Position numbers and translations under genes: made by a program. From Rhea pennata (lineage: Eukaryota > Chordata > Aves > Rheiformes > Rheidae), in NCBI RefSeq assembly GCF_028389875.1, contig NC_084675.1, forward strand, positions 19,244,412 through 19,308,411: DNA of 64,000 bases. The letters are read 5' to 3'. Positions within the stretch are counted from its first letter, which is position 1; each line of letters starts with the position of its first letter. Shown here in pieces: positions 32,501 to 46,900 of the stretch. The notes beneath the pieces were generated by a model, which saw nothing but the letters and a program-made list of their open reading frames with translations, had not been told where the DNA came from and ran no database searches.

Positions 32501-35500
32501 CTCTCTGTTGCTTCCATAAAGTTCTGCATCGCTAATGCATACAGCATATTGGTAGCTCTGAAGGTCCTGGGTGACCGGGGATTTGTTACAATATTCATTA
32601 GCCTTTGAGGCATGCATGTATAACCTGCCGGCCCGTGTGTGTTGCTCACTCCACTTTGTACCTAATCCACAGAGGATATGGGCTTGTTACAGCGCTCAGC
32701 CTCAGCGTGGCATTTCAGCTCAGAGCGTACTGACTCATCCTTCTAGCTTTTGAAGTCCCCTTTTTAAAACATGGCACCAGTTTAGGTTACAGCGTTGACA
32801 CATGCAGAGTATTTTAAATCCTTGGCGAACTCCAAGATCTCCCTTGCTTGGGGAACTGTATACAAAGCCTGAAGCAGAAGCTAAGCTCATATAATTTGGG
32901 TTGCTCGTGTTTTCCTCTTAATAGCCTTGTGCAGTATCACAATTTACGCAGCGTGAAAAGGCATGACTTAAAACTGTACTTGCAGAAAAATAGAGTTACA
33001 AACCCTCCAGAATAACAAAGAAATGTTTTTATTTGAAGAAAGTGCTTGTTGTCAGTTTGGGAAAAGACAATTCATTTTAAGTGCGTTTGGCTGTCCCGAT
33101 GGCAGGGTGACCTTTATGTGAATAAATACAGTAATTCCTTTTTGATTACAAAAAGGAGCAGCTTCATAATGGTAGCTCCCTATCTTCTACCATCACCTAA
33201 AGTGGAGCGGATAACAGATACCAGTCTGTTATTCTGTGGGCAAGCCTAAAAATTTGATCCTATGTTGCAGTGATTTGATATATCCCATTGTTAGGAGGCA
33301 GAGCAGAGAGAATGACAAAAGAACAGCTTAACATGTCCTTCTCTTTGCTTTCCTTTAAAAATCTAGAGGCTCTTAACTTTGGATTTGATGGAATCACAAT
33401 TAAAAGAGAATAGGAAAATATCGCCTTCCATTTGTTAACCATAAAAATGCAATCCAGCAGGGCTGGTGGTAGTTTGCTATTTCCCAGGTCAATAAATGGC
33501 TCCCCTGACTTTAATAAACATTGATGCTGCAGGCTTATTCTACAGTGATTGAACCTTTTTATAGTTTCAGCTAGTCACATTTCATGAAAGGTTGAAGGGC
33601 TTTTTTGATTTTTTTTTCTTTTTCAAGGGGGTTGGTTCTGATTGATTAAATTGTCATTTTTTGAGTTAGTTGCTGAATTATAACTTGGCATTTTTAACCG
33701 TGTGATTTGTTTAAAGAGACAGCTTTTTGATATAGCAAACCAGCTGAGAATTTTTAAGCAGTAAAAGGAAATTTTACTCACTTTGTTCTCAGCCTTTCAT
33801 CACTGCCTGAGAAAAAAGCTCCTGAAAACAATGTAGAGACTGTGATAATAAAGAAAAGGTACATAGATTCAAAGTCACTTTTTTATTTTATCATAGAGCT
33901 GATCTGTCTGGTAGTATATTGCTTCCGATTAGTATTTGGACACTTCCTTGTTGTTAACATATTTATCCTTCCATAGGGAAGAGTATCTATATTTATAGGT
34001 GTCTATATTTAAGAGATAGTTACTAAGATACAGAGAGATTTGTGTCAAATGACTTTCCAAATTCACAGGACAGCGTGTGATAATGCAGGGGAATGACCTT
34101 GGGTGTCCTGAACCCAGAGCTACATTTCTAACCATGGGACCACCCTTCCTCTGTACAAGCAGCTGGCCAAAGCACACATAAAGTATGCAAAACTATGCAT
34201 CTCCAAGGGAATTAGAGATGCAAATGTGAGTGTTAACCAAGATAATATTAAGTGTAAATGACAGAACTATACTTTGGACTGACTGATTTAGTCCATGATA
34301 AGCACAGTAGATTTCTTTGCACCAAAATGATGGGCTCTGAACAACAGCAAGGCTTTTACCACCACCCCAACTGTACCGAGTCCCAAATGGAAGGGACTAA
34401 GACCTAGTAATACTTTTGATAGTGAGAAAATCACATCCCTGTGATGCGTTCATATACTCAGCTGCCACTCTTCTCTGTGGAGAGCTGCTTGGTTTCAGGG
34501 TCTTATTTTTCTCTTTCCTTCTCTCCCCCAATTTAAACCAGTACTGCAGACGGTAAAGCTGAAGTGGCTGAGGTTGACACGAAAAACGTGCTCAGAGTGA
34601 GGTTCACGTAAAAACCATGTTGCAGAATGTGTTTGAGAAGAAAGCATGACAGAACTGTCACGTAGCACCTAACTGTGTGTCTTCTGCTTTTGACTGACAG
34701 TGCTTGCAGGGGAAATGAAAAGATCTAATGAGCTGTTTAAGGGAGATCTTAAGTTTGTTTCACTGCAGTGTCTCCTTGGTTGGACCCCGAAACAGTAATT
34801 AGCAGTGGAAATCTCAGGGTATCAGTGAAGTCCAGTTATGTCTCTACTTGTACCATTTCACCTCTCTGGCTGTTACACCTTCTGCTCTGAAACTTAGGGC
34901 AGCACACAGCTGAATTTCAGCAGTGAGTTATATCCCTTGCCTCTCAATTTAATAGCATGATTCTGCAACCTACTCCCAATTCATCTGGGTTCCTTCCATT
35001 CTTTTTGCCTCTTTTTCTATGTTTCTGTACCATTGTTTCAAAATCTTTATATGTGCAAAAGAGGTGCACAGGAAGAGGGTGAATTGCAAAATTAACATTT
35101 ACGCTTTTTACCTGCTGGGATTTCCTGAAAGTTTTTCACCAAGAAGACAGAGGTAAGCTCACTAACACCTCAGGATTAGAAGGAAGTGGTATGGAGAGCT
35201 GGGGTTATTTCCTTGTAGTCCTGATGGTGCTGGTTACCTTCAACCATAAGTGCTCATGGAGAAGCAAAGATGGGTCAGGAAGAAACTTTCCAGTCTGGAA
35301 TACTGTACTGCTAGTGGGTGCTTTATGGCATGGCCATTTTCTGCGATGCCAACTAAAGATGATCACTAGAAGGAGGATGCTGCGGTAGGTGGCAGGTTAC
35401 TGCTCTGATTCAGCATGTCCCACCTTGTGTTCCTAGCACCTTTGCTTCCAATCAGCTGAAGCTTTCACAGTGAGATGATGATATATGAGCAAACTTCTAA

Positions 35501-36898
35501 TAACAACAGCAAAAAGTAAGTACTCTTCTGCAATTATTAGTAAACACACAATGATGTGATGGATTTTTTTAGAGAAGTTAGTCATTTTCATTTCAAAATC
35601 GTCTTGAGGCCATTTTGTCTAGTAGGAAGTAAGCTGTAACATGGAAAAGCATAAAACATTCATTAAAGCTGAAATGATTTATATCATAACATTATGAGGT
35701 AGCACACAACCTCAGTACAGTTCCTCAATGAATGTTTTCCTAATTTGCATAAGTAATTGACCTCTCATTAGCAACTCATTAGAAAAATTGAGGTGTTGTG
35801 ACAAACGCAAACCCACTGCAACAGAAGCTCTGCATGTGAATAAATTATTGAAAACTCTAATGGATTCAAAATGAAGGGCCACAAGAACCCTGCTTTCTCT
35901 GACTGAAAAAAGAAAATATTTCATTTACATCAACAAGTGAAGCACTTTTCTGTGAGCATATGTAGATGCGTATTCAACAGTCCTTAAGCCCATACTTTGA
36001 CTCTTGACTGTGCAGTCAGATTTTCAAGCATGATGAACATTCACATATTCTGTTACAAGTAATTGCATAGGAAAAGAAATTAGCCAAGTGGTTTAGCTAT
36101 GTACGTAAGACCCTAGTAAGGATACAGACACCAAAGTTGGAAAATCTGAATACAAATTTTGGCACATGGACTAAATGCATGGCTCAATTTTTTTGGCTAT
36201 GAGTGGTCTTCTCAAAAGGGTGATGTCTGCCTTATCCTTTCCATAGCCACTATTAACCAACATATGAATGTTAAAAAGCTCAGATAACAAAATTTGAACA
36301 TATCAGAGTGTTAATTTAAATAACCTTCTATACCTTTAAGGACAAATCCATCAATTTCAAGCCAGATTTTTGTCAGTGTAAGAAGTGAGGCAGATAGTTA
36401 ACATAAAGTTTTAAAAGCTTCCGGACCCCTCTCCCCTCCCCAAAAAATCCCAAATCAAAATCATTTCTTTTTCAATAAGGTCCTTAAAGTCCAGGTGCCT
36501 ATCTGAAACATATTTCAAAGTAACTGGGCTTATAGGTTCCAAGTCAGCTTTTCATTACAAAGCTACGTGAGGATGAGAAAGCGAGAAAAATCCTTGTCCG
36601 AAAATCTTGTACGACCAAGAGGAGATGAACTGATGAACCTCCACAACCTTCTGCAGAATCCAGTTAAGCGATTGCAGTGCCTGAGCAAGGGATAAACGCA
36701 ATGGAGCAATAATGTAAAACAATGGGGAAAAAGCTGCTGGCCTAGGACACCCTGGGATGAGAGCCAATGAGAATTACACTTTTCCTCATTTGAGTAGAGT
36801 ATCTATTTCTGGCTGTCACCCTGGGACAAGTTTGGGATTTTTTTCTGAGTTTGCCTGCTTTGGTATTATTTTTTATATCATGGAGTACACGTTTTCAG
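29580..36898. other. Non-coding DNA upstream of MPHOSPH6
   Basis: No coding exon recognised. Mostly AT-rich, with a MIR-like fragment near 34.1 kb. Open frames are all short and lack any familiar motif. Confidence 0.5.
34026..34152 (-). repeat. MIR-like fragment
   Basis: Antisense MIR order is visible: 'agatacagagagatt', 'aaatgactttccaaattcac', 'gaacccagagctacatttct', 'aaccatgggaccacccttcc'. Diverged, ancient copy; recognised by eye. Confidence 0.45.
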
Positions 36899-36899
36899 G

Positions 36900-37205
36900 A
36901 TCATAGAATCAGCAAGGTTGGAAGGGACCTCTGGAGATCATCTAGTCCAACCTCCCTGCTCAGCAGTGTCACCTAGAGCATGGTAGACAGGGTTTCATCC
37001 AGGCAGGCCTTGAAGATCTCCAGAGAAGGAGACTCCACAACCTCTCTGGGCAGCCTGTTCCAGTGCTCTGTCACCCTCGCAGTGAAGAAATTCCCCCTCA
37101 CGTTCAGGCAGAACTTCCTGTGCTTCAATTTCTGCCCATTGCCTCTTGTCCTGTCACACGGGACAACTGAAAAGAGTCTGTCCCTGTCCCCATATACATC
37201 TAAAG
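36900..37205 (-). mobile_element. CR1 LINE 3' end, younger copy
   Basis: Begins on the plus strand with 'atcatagaatcagcaaggtt', the reverse complement of the CR1 terminus (ATTCTATGAT). The minus strand still encodes the end of the CR1 second open reading frame, including [20 protein letters not shown] and [18 protein letters not shown]. Only about 0.3 kb of the 3' end is present, the usual 5'-truncated form. It is much closer to the avian CR1 consensus than the copies at 24.7 and 48.4 kb. Confidence 0.92.
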
Positions 37206-38094
37206 AAGGAAATGGGCTATTGCATAGCACTGTTTCTATATAGGTGAGTATTTTGCTGTGCCAAACAAACATAGAAGAAGCATAGAAATGATGGCAAAGA
37301 ATTTCCTGTTATAGGAGAAAAATGGATTTTAAAGGAGAGATAATAAGTAAACAGTGACATTTCTGTTTACAGGCTTGCACACCATGCCATGGGACTATAG
37401 CAAGTGACTAGTTTTGTGACATTGATTCCTGTATCTTTTTTCTAATAGTGCAGATTTTTGCAATTTGAAGCCCTGGTGGTTGGTTTCAGTCCAAATTTAG
37501 AGTAAAATCTGCTCTATAATGGCATGTGGCACCAGAGGGCACCTCTTGCTAGAGCCACGATTGAGCTGATTTGCAGGGCCAGTTGGGAAACCAAACACAG
37601 TATGAAAACCCGAAAGCTGAGCATACGTTACTCCCACACCTGTATCACGTTCAACATCTCCCCTAGGATTTGCAGCAATTAAGTTTTAAAAATCCTGGGC
37701 AACCACTAAATTGAGGTAAACCTCACAGAAAAGTTTGTTATTAAGTCTCTCTGCATAGTGCTGTGTGCTCTCCATCAGAGCCCACACTTTCCCGCGCAGC
37801 CACAGTACTCCCACACTGTACTACAGGGATGACTCATGGGCAGAATCGCTTCGGGATTTAGGAATACATTTAGATTTCAGCCAGCTGTGGAAAACAGGCT
37901 CTTATACCCACGCGCATACTCAATATATTTCTTTACATATGGGATCTGAATCAGTAATACTAAAAGCCTGAAGTTGAAGGAAGAATGAAATGCACTTATA
38001 ACCATATTCCTTGACAAGGTTATTTTTGATCATTTATTCAATCATTTCATGAAAATAAAATACTTGATACGTTGCACAGTGGGAATAACAGCTC

Positions 38095-38114
38095 AAAAAA
38101 AAAAAAAAAAAAAA
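38095..38114 (+). repeat. Poly-A run with A/G tail
   Basis: About twenty A followed by AAGAAAAGAAGAG. No LINE or SINE body recognised beside it. Confidence 0.8.
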
Positions 38115-41100
38115 GAAAAGAAGAGATCATCCTCCGTATAGGTTGATTTTAAAGAAGTCATAGTGTTAAGCAAAAAAATTAAAAAATAAACGTTAAAATA
38201 AAAGAAAGCCACGAAGTAATTAAAACCAGTTCCCCCTGCACAACCCCTCCTAAAAGGGAGGAAAAAGCTCATCAATGGCAAATTGGTTTTTTTTGTAAGA
38301 CTTCGGGGATATAATTGAAGGCCTCTTAGGGGGGCCTAATGTTACCCCAAGACTAGCCATGGCTAGCATCTATGTGTCTGGTGCTGCTAATGGGAAAACT
38401 GTAGTACCAGAGTCATGGCTCCAGATGTGATTTCCAAACTTGCAAATTATGTCAGTGTCCTATATGGCCAGCAAAACTGTAGGCATTCAGGAGCTCACCA
38501 AAATAGCTAGCAAATGCATTGTAAATAACATCAACAAAAGAAAATACCTATTTTTTTTGTATTTTTTTTGTTGAAGCATGATTTTAGTTGTTCCATGCAT
38601 AATGGTTTAATATCATCACCTTAATCCCAGCTTGCTTTTTCATTGAAAAATGACCCTGTCAATTTGATGCAGAAATAGACTATTGAAAAGTGGAACAGTT
38701 TGTCCAATAGGGAAGAGCTGACAAAGACAGAATGAATAATGCTTAATTGGATAAAACTGACTTGACTGTGAATTCAAAGTGAAATTGCAAATATTGCACC
38801 AAGATTTATAGGGCTGGTTTTCTATCTTTGCCTGTGTTTGCTGGGCTTTGCTTGTGTCATCAATATTTCAGTTTAGCAGCAGCATTATTTTTTTCTTTAC
38901 TGATAAAACTGAAAGGCTAAATATTGTTAGGCATTTGGTGATGCCAGCATAAACTGGAACTCTCCGTTGTTCGGGGTCCAGTTAGGGATGTTTTTATTAG
39001 CAATCCTTATAACAGCACATTCGCTCTTCTGTCTCACTGCCATAAAGTGGAACTGAGGAAAACGGAAAATGCCTGTTGCACTTAGATACTATAAGACAGC
39101 TCTGACTCGACACAACCTTGCAGTGTGACTAGCCACAATCACGATGTAAATCTATTTGAAGACAGTGGCAGGGTGGCTTTTTGCATCTTAACTCATCTCC
39201 ATGACTCTCTTCTGCTGTCCTGGCTATGGGGAAGGAGCAGACTAATCTTCATTGGAGCCACCTCAATGAACAACATTTGATATAGGCAATGCCATCCCTT
39301 ACCTCTGTAGCTGCTGGAATAGTTCTCCACGCCACTGGGTTCCTGAGACACGTATTACAAAACCTATTGAGGATAGGATTTGTGCATGAGGACTCTATAG
39401 GGAAATTCTTTGTGAAAATTATTTTCTTAGAATTTCCAGTAGCCACTATAAAAAGTCTGAACTTTTATCTGTGTAATTTCTTCCCCTGCTCTGCTTTATA
39501 AACAAACATGACACTTTATTCTACAAAGTGATTTCTTTCTGAGTTATAGAACCACGGAAAAGGCATATAAAAACTGCAGAGCTTATTATTTTTTTGGATT
39601 CTTGAAACTTAAAATTGATTTAAACCAAGTTCAGCAAGCAATATTTTCTCCTTGTCTGAGAAACTGTAGCCTCAGTTTCAGACTAGAGTAAATTTTTATG
39701 GGCATGTAATAATTATAAGCCCTTGAGAAACAGATTTTGTAATGGGGACACAGGCACAAAGCTTCACTGTAGTTATTCTAAGGAACACTGATGCGAAGAG
39801 GCTGAAAATCCTTTTCCCAAGGAAGAGGTTATTAAAAGACTGCAGTAGTTTTAATGACATTTCTTGTGACATTAAAATTATTTCATTTGGAATCACAGAG
39901 CATCTCTGCTTCTGCAGTTTTGAAGGTCCAAGGAGAAAATACTGCTGTAGCCTCAGAACTATGAGCAATGACTGAGGGAAGCAATCCAGAGCAATAAATC
40001 TGGGATGGTACTCATATCTCCTCTCATGATAGGGGATGTAAATTAATCTGTTTAATTGGAGCAGCAGATAATAATTACCACCAGGAAGGCAGGAGAAATG
40101 TTTGGAAATACCATACAGTTTTTGCAAATGATCTGGGTTCAGTTTTTCCTCCTAAATTGATGAATAATAGCTGAAATGTCAATGATAACTGAACTCAAAA
40201 GGAGGAGGGTTGGCTCGCGTCAGATGTATTTGGTAGCTTACATTCTTATTCAATTCTGTAGCGATCCTGAATTGATTTTCTTGCAGTATTTCAAGCACTA
40301 TCCATTTCTGATTGGACAGATCTTCGTACTATTTATCTAATGTCATTTTTACACATGAATTCAAAATAAATGATGGCAAGGTGCTTGGCCCAAATATATT
40401 ACGCTCTAAGAGATAAAGTCACATTCACTCGATCAACCTCACATCACATTTTGCAACTTTACAGTCCTTCAGATATGAAAATGCTGTACGAAGATGGATA
40501 AACAGCTTTATTCTCAGCTCAGAGGAATTCAAAGATGAACGGTTAGATCAAAGGCAGAGGTCCTGACCAAAGCCCGTGACGCTGAGCCCACTTGATCCTA
40601 CCCTTGCTGAAGCCGCTGGCAAACCTCATACCCATGGCAAAGAGCAATATGCAACCGCTGGCAACCAGGACGCTTGGCTTCTTGTGATCTCCCGGGGCTC
40701 GCTCACAGGAGGAAGTGGCTGAGGTCTTACGCGGTCCCAAATTAGATGTATAACACAACACGCGGTGACAGCAGCAAGCGGCGAAGGGAGGAGGCTTTGG
40801 CAAAGCAGACAAACGACAGGAGGTGAAAAAAGAGACTCCCTCTGGGAAATGACCCTGTTTGTACTACATCTCTCCCTTTTTAGTGTGTTTTGGCATTGTT
40901 TGTTTAATCAGACAATGAAGCGGGAAGTAGAACGCCGTGGAAAAACCAACCTCTCTCGCAGGACTTTCGGGAAGCTGGAAAATAGAGAGTTGCATAAAAT
41001 GAGCACAGGAGTGAGGCTGGGGAAGTCTTCCAAAGTTTTTCAGACTCTCTGAGGAATTTTTGGCCTGTGTTCTAAGGGAAAAACACATTGGGGCACCCTT

Positions 41101-43795
41101 TCTCCGAGCCAGTTTACTCATGCATACATAGCTAATGCGGGCATCTTGGACTGGATCCTGCTCCTTCGCAACTCAATGGCAAAGCTCCTCCTGGCTTCAG
41201 CAGAGACAGGATTTGTCCCGTTGTGAGCTGATCGTATTTGTATTCAATACCCTGCAACTTAAAGTGAGGATTAGCAGAATTAAACTCCCTTAATTTGTGT
41301 ATCTCAAACTGCCAAGCTGCAATTAACTTTTGTGCATTTGAATTAACAGGGAAAATTATTAACCACCCATTCCCCATACAATTATCATTTTACAGTTCTG
41401 GAAAATTTCACCTAAATATGAAAAGTAGCCCACATCCCTGTGAACATACCCCTCTTAATATCTTTTAGTTATTAGAGCAGGGAACAATTTTTCACCCCAT
41501 TGCTTTCATATGCAACGAATCCTCGCCCGACGTTATCGCCGGGCCGTGCCCTTCGGCGATTGCTTTGGTTTGCATTGGCTTAGGGCCGCACAGGTCACTT
41601 TGGAAATTCGCTCAATAATAACACCTGCATGTGTAGCCCTGGGGGGGATATTACCACCAGCTGCTTAATTTGTGCTGTTTTTAACCACTTAATACACAAG
41701 CTTAAAATTCCTCCCTTTCTTCTCCTTGCGAAGTCGGAGGATGCTGCAGTTTCCCTGCGGTGGCCAGGGCAGAGCTGCCGGTGAGGGCTGCAGAACAGGG
41801 GCAGAGCACAGCAACCGCACGGCTCTGCCTCATTTTCCGCTCTTCCTTTTCCCACGCTGGTTCCCGTACCAGCCCGGCCGGCGTGGTGCTCCACGGTTGG
41901 GAGAGTCCTGGCTGTTCTCACTTATTCCCTCTTAAAACTTGACTTTCCTGGGAAAAGGAGAATCTTTGGCCACTTTGGTGGTGGTGGTGGGAAATATTTA
42001 TAAAAGAACAGATAGCTTTTGATTTATGTATCATGCTTTAATAATAAATACATTTGTAACAACATAATGAAATTTTTGAACAAAAGTTCTTTTCCAGAAG
42101 AATAATCTTTAACTGGTATGAAATGCCTCGCTGGGGTTTTGTCAGGTTTTAATTTCAGTTTAAATAAATAATGTAAGACACCAGGCTGGGAAAGATAAAG
42201 GTGAATTTCATCTACTTCCAGCTTGCCATAATGGAAATAATAACTACTTTAGCCAAAAACAAGTTTCCAATTAGTTTCTCTAAAATAATATTATCCCCTT
42301 TTTTATAGATACCGTACCTCATTTTGGAACCTAATTTTGATAATATATAAACATTTCTATTCCCACTGAAAGAATGACGGTTACAGACTTTGGCTATATA
42401 TGTTTGGGAGCATAGCTGTACTGAAAAGCAGCCTCTGCTTTTCTTTAACTGAATCTTAAACAATAAAAATAGAAAATCAATTTAAAATCTTCTTTATGAT
42501 GAAGATATCTTTTCTGGAAGACCTTATGTTAAATGGCTGGATAATGATTATTAGACAGGCGTGCCATTGTGAAATTCATATCTTCTGGAAAAAGAGATTG
42601 TTGGACCATTCTTTCTATTTTTTTAAATGAAAATTTATGTGCTTTATTGGGGAGGGGGTCATGACACAGGAGAAGTGAAATAGTGCTGTCTGCAGCTGAA
42701 AGTGGCTGACATACATTATTTTAAATTCAGAAGCTAACACTAAATCAGGAGAAAATTCAGTTCAGAAGAAAAAAGCTCCAGATTAGATGAATAAGTTTGA
42801 AATTGTTCTTTGCTGGGACATAACTGTACTCTTTGGTACCACCCACGGATCTTTTCTTTTCTGTCTGTCATCTAACATGTCTGTAAAATTTAATAAAATA
42901 ATACACGGAGTTTTACTGTTTAGGAGGGTGTCTTCTACATAAAAAGAAAAAGCCAAATTCTATCATTCTATACAATAAGCTATACTCACGTGTCTCCAAA
43001 AATGTCCCCTGCAGGTGAGCTGCTGGCCTCTGCTCCGGAGCGACCTTTTGCTGGAGCCCAGGCGCCTCTGCGACACCGAGACCCGTATTTAAAGATCCTG
43101 CAAAGGAGAGCGGTCTGCTCCAAAGCGTGGCAGCTCTGCGGCGCTCACCGCTGGCCACCAGCTCTCGCTCACAGCAAAGCCACGGTGCCTGAAGCACACA
43201 CCATGAGCACTAGCTATTTAAATTAGCACAGCATCATGGCTTAGCGTCGTAGCATTAGCAGTTCTGACTAATGCAAAGTCAACACGGTGTTTTTTGCCTA
43301 CTCAGAAGTTAATAATAGCAAGAGCGGCTACAATACCAGGAACATGGCTTGAACTCCAACTGTATGCAAAGAGGGCCAAGATGTGTGGCCCTGCTATGCT
43401 CGGATTACTTTATCCATCTCTGCCTAAACAAAGAAATAATTATGGGGTAATGTCACACAGAATTTCAAAGACTTGGAGAACGATAGTATGAAATAAAACA
43501 GATGTATTAAACCCCCCCCCCCCAAATTTCACTTTAAACTAAATTTTGTCACATCTAGCTATCTCCCTATCGTGTGTATGTGTGTACAGGACTACTGTGA
43601 AGCAGATCTTCTGACAAACTGATAGTTCCAGTGATGGTTTTCTAAACTTAGACCTTTTATAGTTTATCCCACCTGTAATTATGGAGCTACATTTGGAGAA
43701 TAATGAAAAGTTATCTCATGATGAAAGTCTGGCCAGATGGCAGGAAGGTATTTTTTATGAATATGGCTCTTATTACACTTCAGACCTTACGGTTT

Positions 43796-43960
43796 GTCAT
43801 ATTGCCTTAGATGTGAGGTCCATCTAATCCAATACGTTGGCCTTGCCAGCAGCCAATGTGAAATACTGCCGATGAAAGTGTGAAGATTACGCAGCAGGCT
43901 ACTGTAAAATAATTCACCCTTCACATTAGGTCTCAGCTGTCCTTTTTTGAAAATTCTTGC
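43796..43960 (+). repeat. Possible ancient sauropsid interspersed repeat
   Basis: 'aggtccatctaatccaatac', then 'cagcagccaatgtgaaatac' and 'aggtctcagctgtcc' recall the common sauropsid repeat with text like 'ggtccatctagcccagtatcc..cagtggccaatgccagatgc'. Very diverged; family not assigned. Confidence 0.25.
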
Positions 43961-46900
43961 TACCCAATTTTTATATGAGTAAATGATTACAACAAATAAT
44001 CCTCAGGCTTGTGGTATGGCATGTGGTGAACAAGAGACTTGTTCCACTTTTGTGATGTTATAAAAAAAGTTTCTAACATAAACCATCACAAAAAAATCAG
44101 TTTGTGAATGGTCAGACTGATATTTGCTTGCAAGGCCATTCGAACAATTCTGAAATAAAACATTTGCAAATATTGTGTGCTCCTTACAGATGTATCTCTC
44201 ACCACCACCATCAAGCAAATCACAGCAAATAATTACACCAGCTGAGGTAGTTTTCCATTAAAAGAATGAGTTACAAAACAATAGCAAAGCTAGCCAAAGG
44301 TGGGAAGCTGTAATTACTCTTCGTGTTACACACGAAGTCTAACAGGTCGCACAGAACAAGACACATATTTGCATTTCTTTCATCTACTGCTGTAAAAGTG
44401 AAAGATATTTCATGTTCAGTACACATAAGTACAGTTTTACACAAATGAAAATACTGCACCGATGTGATAAACATTAGCATGGTAATTTTGGAAGTGCTCT
44501 GCATTGCACAGCAGACTCTATTTATATTGTATAAGCTCTTACAGAACCTCTCTGTGATGCCCAATCATTTACAATTAAGCCAGATTTTGACCTTATTGTA
44601 GCTGTTCTTATTAGTACTACCTGAGTAAATGGACATTATAGGTGATGATAGTTAGCAGAAGCGGATGTTAAGTGATGTAGGGAGGGACGTGCAGGAAGAC
44701 TGTGTGGAGGCCTTTGATACCTGCTCACCCCTTTAACCACTGAACTGAACTTCTTCCCGAGAAATCCCATGGCTCCAAATTCAGCAAGAGCAGAAGCTTT
44801 CTCTCCAGTGGGATCAGTTTGTAGGCATGGTATGTTAACTTCTCACCTTGCCCTTTTCAGTGGAACGCAAGGTAAAAGGAATCATTTGCACAAAAGTTGA
44901 AATATGAAGCTTATATTCCATGAAAACTGTCTCATGAAACTATGCATTTAATAGATTCCTAGAAATGTGCAGCCCAATAAATAAAACTAATAGTTCTACC
45001 CATACAATGAGAAAGTGAGTCAGTGACAGCATGGAAAAATAAAGTAATGACAAGGAAGCTTAATCACGCATACGCTGAGGTTCTTTCCCACTTTGGGCAG
45101 GGAAGGAGGCCTGTCATTTTATCAAGCTTGCAAGCAGACATCATTAGCTGAAGAAACAATAAAGCTTGGGCTTGATGAAATGGAAACATAAAACTGGCAT
45201 AAACAGAACAAGTCCAAAATAATGAAATGAAGTTTTAAGAGGCTTTATTGCGTTCTAGGTTCAGCATCAGCAGCTGAATTTACATACTGCAAAAAAGCAG
45301 CCACAGAGGTGGAAACTCAGAGAATGCTGTTAGAGACAGGAGTGCAGAACCAAAGGTGTCCCAGGAGAGGAATATTAAATTTAGAGTTACTAAATGTTTC
45401 AAGGTAATCCTTCAGGACTTCTAGTTTCTCTCAGCCCTTTCCATGCAGAAAGAAAAGAGTTAATAAATATTGTTAGTGCCTAGGGAACTATTCACGAGGG
45501 ATCTTTCGGAAGAGTAATCGTCATATTTAGAAGTATTTTCTCATTATGGGTAATGGGATGATGAACTGAGAAATGATCTCAACCACTTATGATTCTAAAA
45601 GCCCCTAGTCTGAATAATCTATGCTGATTTAGAGATAATAGCACCCAAGACATAACTCATTTAGCACAATGTCCGTTCACTTTGAAGACTTCCCTACACC
45701 TATTTTTATAGACACTTAGAGAAGTTGATAATGGTATAAAAAGAATAACATGATCAAAAAATGACAAGTATGCAGTGAGAACCACTTTGTCCAGGACGGT
45801 ACTACAGACATACAAAATCTGTTCCTAATGAAGTGCAATACAAATTCTAAGGGAGAGAAAAAATAGAGAGCATTCCCATTCTGCACTCATTAAAGTAAAA
45901 GAAACTGTCAGAAAGGGTGATTTTGTGTGTAAAGCACTGCGGCAGCACGTTGAAGATGAGAGTTGCACAGTGCCTGTGCAAACAAGAGCACTTACTGCTT
46001 CTCTGCTGGGGTTTCTCTTTGGTAAAGAAGCGCTGCTAAGCCTTGATTTCCTTGCTCCGCCTGCTCAGGCTGCACTCGAGAAGGCAGAGGCCATCTTTCC
46101 TCATGTATCTGTGCAGGGCTGAGGTGACCTTTGTCTCCGTTGTGGTCTTCCCATTCTCCTGCAACACCAGCACTACTGGTGCTGTAGAGGCAGCTGTCCC
46201 TACATGTTCGGGATCACAGTCAACACTTTCCTCTCCCCATTCTGCTTCCAAGTCCTCATGACTCCAACATATTCCTTTCCATGAAAATGTTTTCCCATGC
46301 ATGGGCTAACAAATGCTCAGGAGTACACTTTCCCTATGTTTCCCTGGGGTTCTCCTCTTCAAAAGGTGAGGATGAGCTCTTTCAAATGCCAATTAGATCA
46401 TCATAAATCATCTTCCACTTTTTTTTTCGTGTCATAGAAACTGTGCTTTCATGTGTCTTATGGATTGCAGGCATCTTTGTACCTCTTGAGCTGACTGCTG
46501 TGGGAGTTACTCCTGAACAGCATTTTACCACTGACTGTCATCTCAGGTAGTTCGGTTTCAGACATATGGCCAAGGAGGCAACACCTGCAGTACTGCAGTA
46601 ATAAGGACCGAGCATCTGAGTTAGAAAGGGAGTGCTGTTGAGAAAGGGCACTCCATGATTTAATCTCACCTCTTTGCATATTTTTGGATAGAGCTGATGA
46701 AAGAGCTGAGCCAATATCCTGCTGGTTGCCACTGAAAAGGGGCAGTCTTGTTCCCTTCTCTCCTCCACTCCCGAATGCACACTCCTGGTGGGAATACTAA
46801 ACTGCAGCAGCTTTCATCGAAACAGCAAATTTGCAAAATGCCAGTCTGCCTTACAATTGATTTTTCCAAGGTGGATTTTTGGCATATTCTTTCTCTCTTC

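Noticed and set aside
36980-37243. 87-codon plus-strand frame
   Set aside because: Antisense of the CR1 3' end, not a gene.
39696-40127. 143-codon minus-strand frame
   Set aside because: Low-complexity composition typical of chance frames in AT-rich DNA; no domain recognised.
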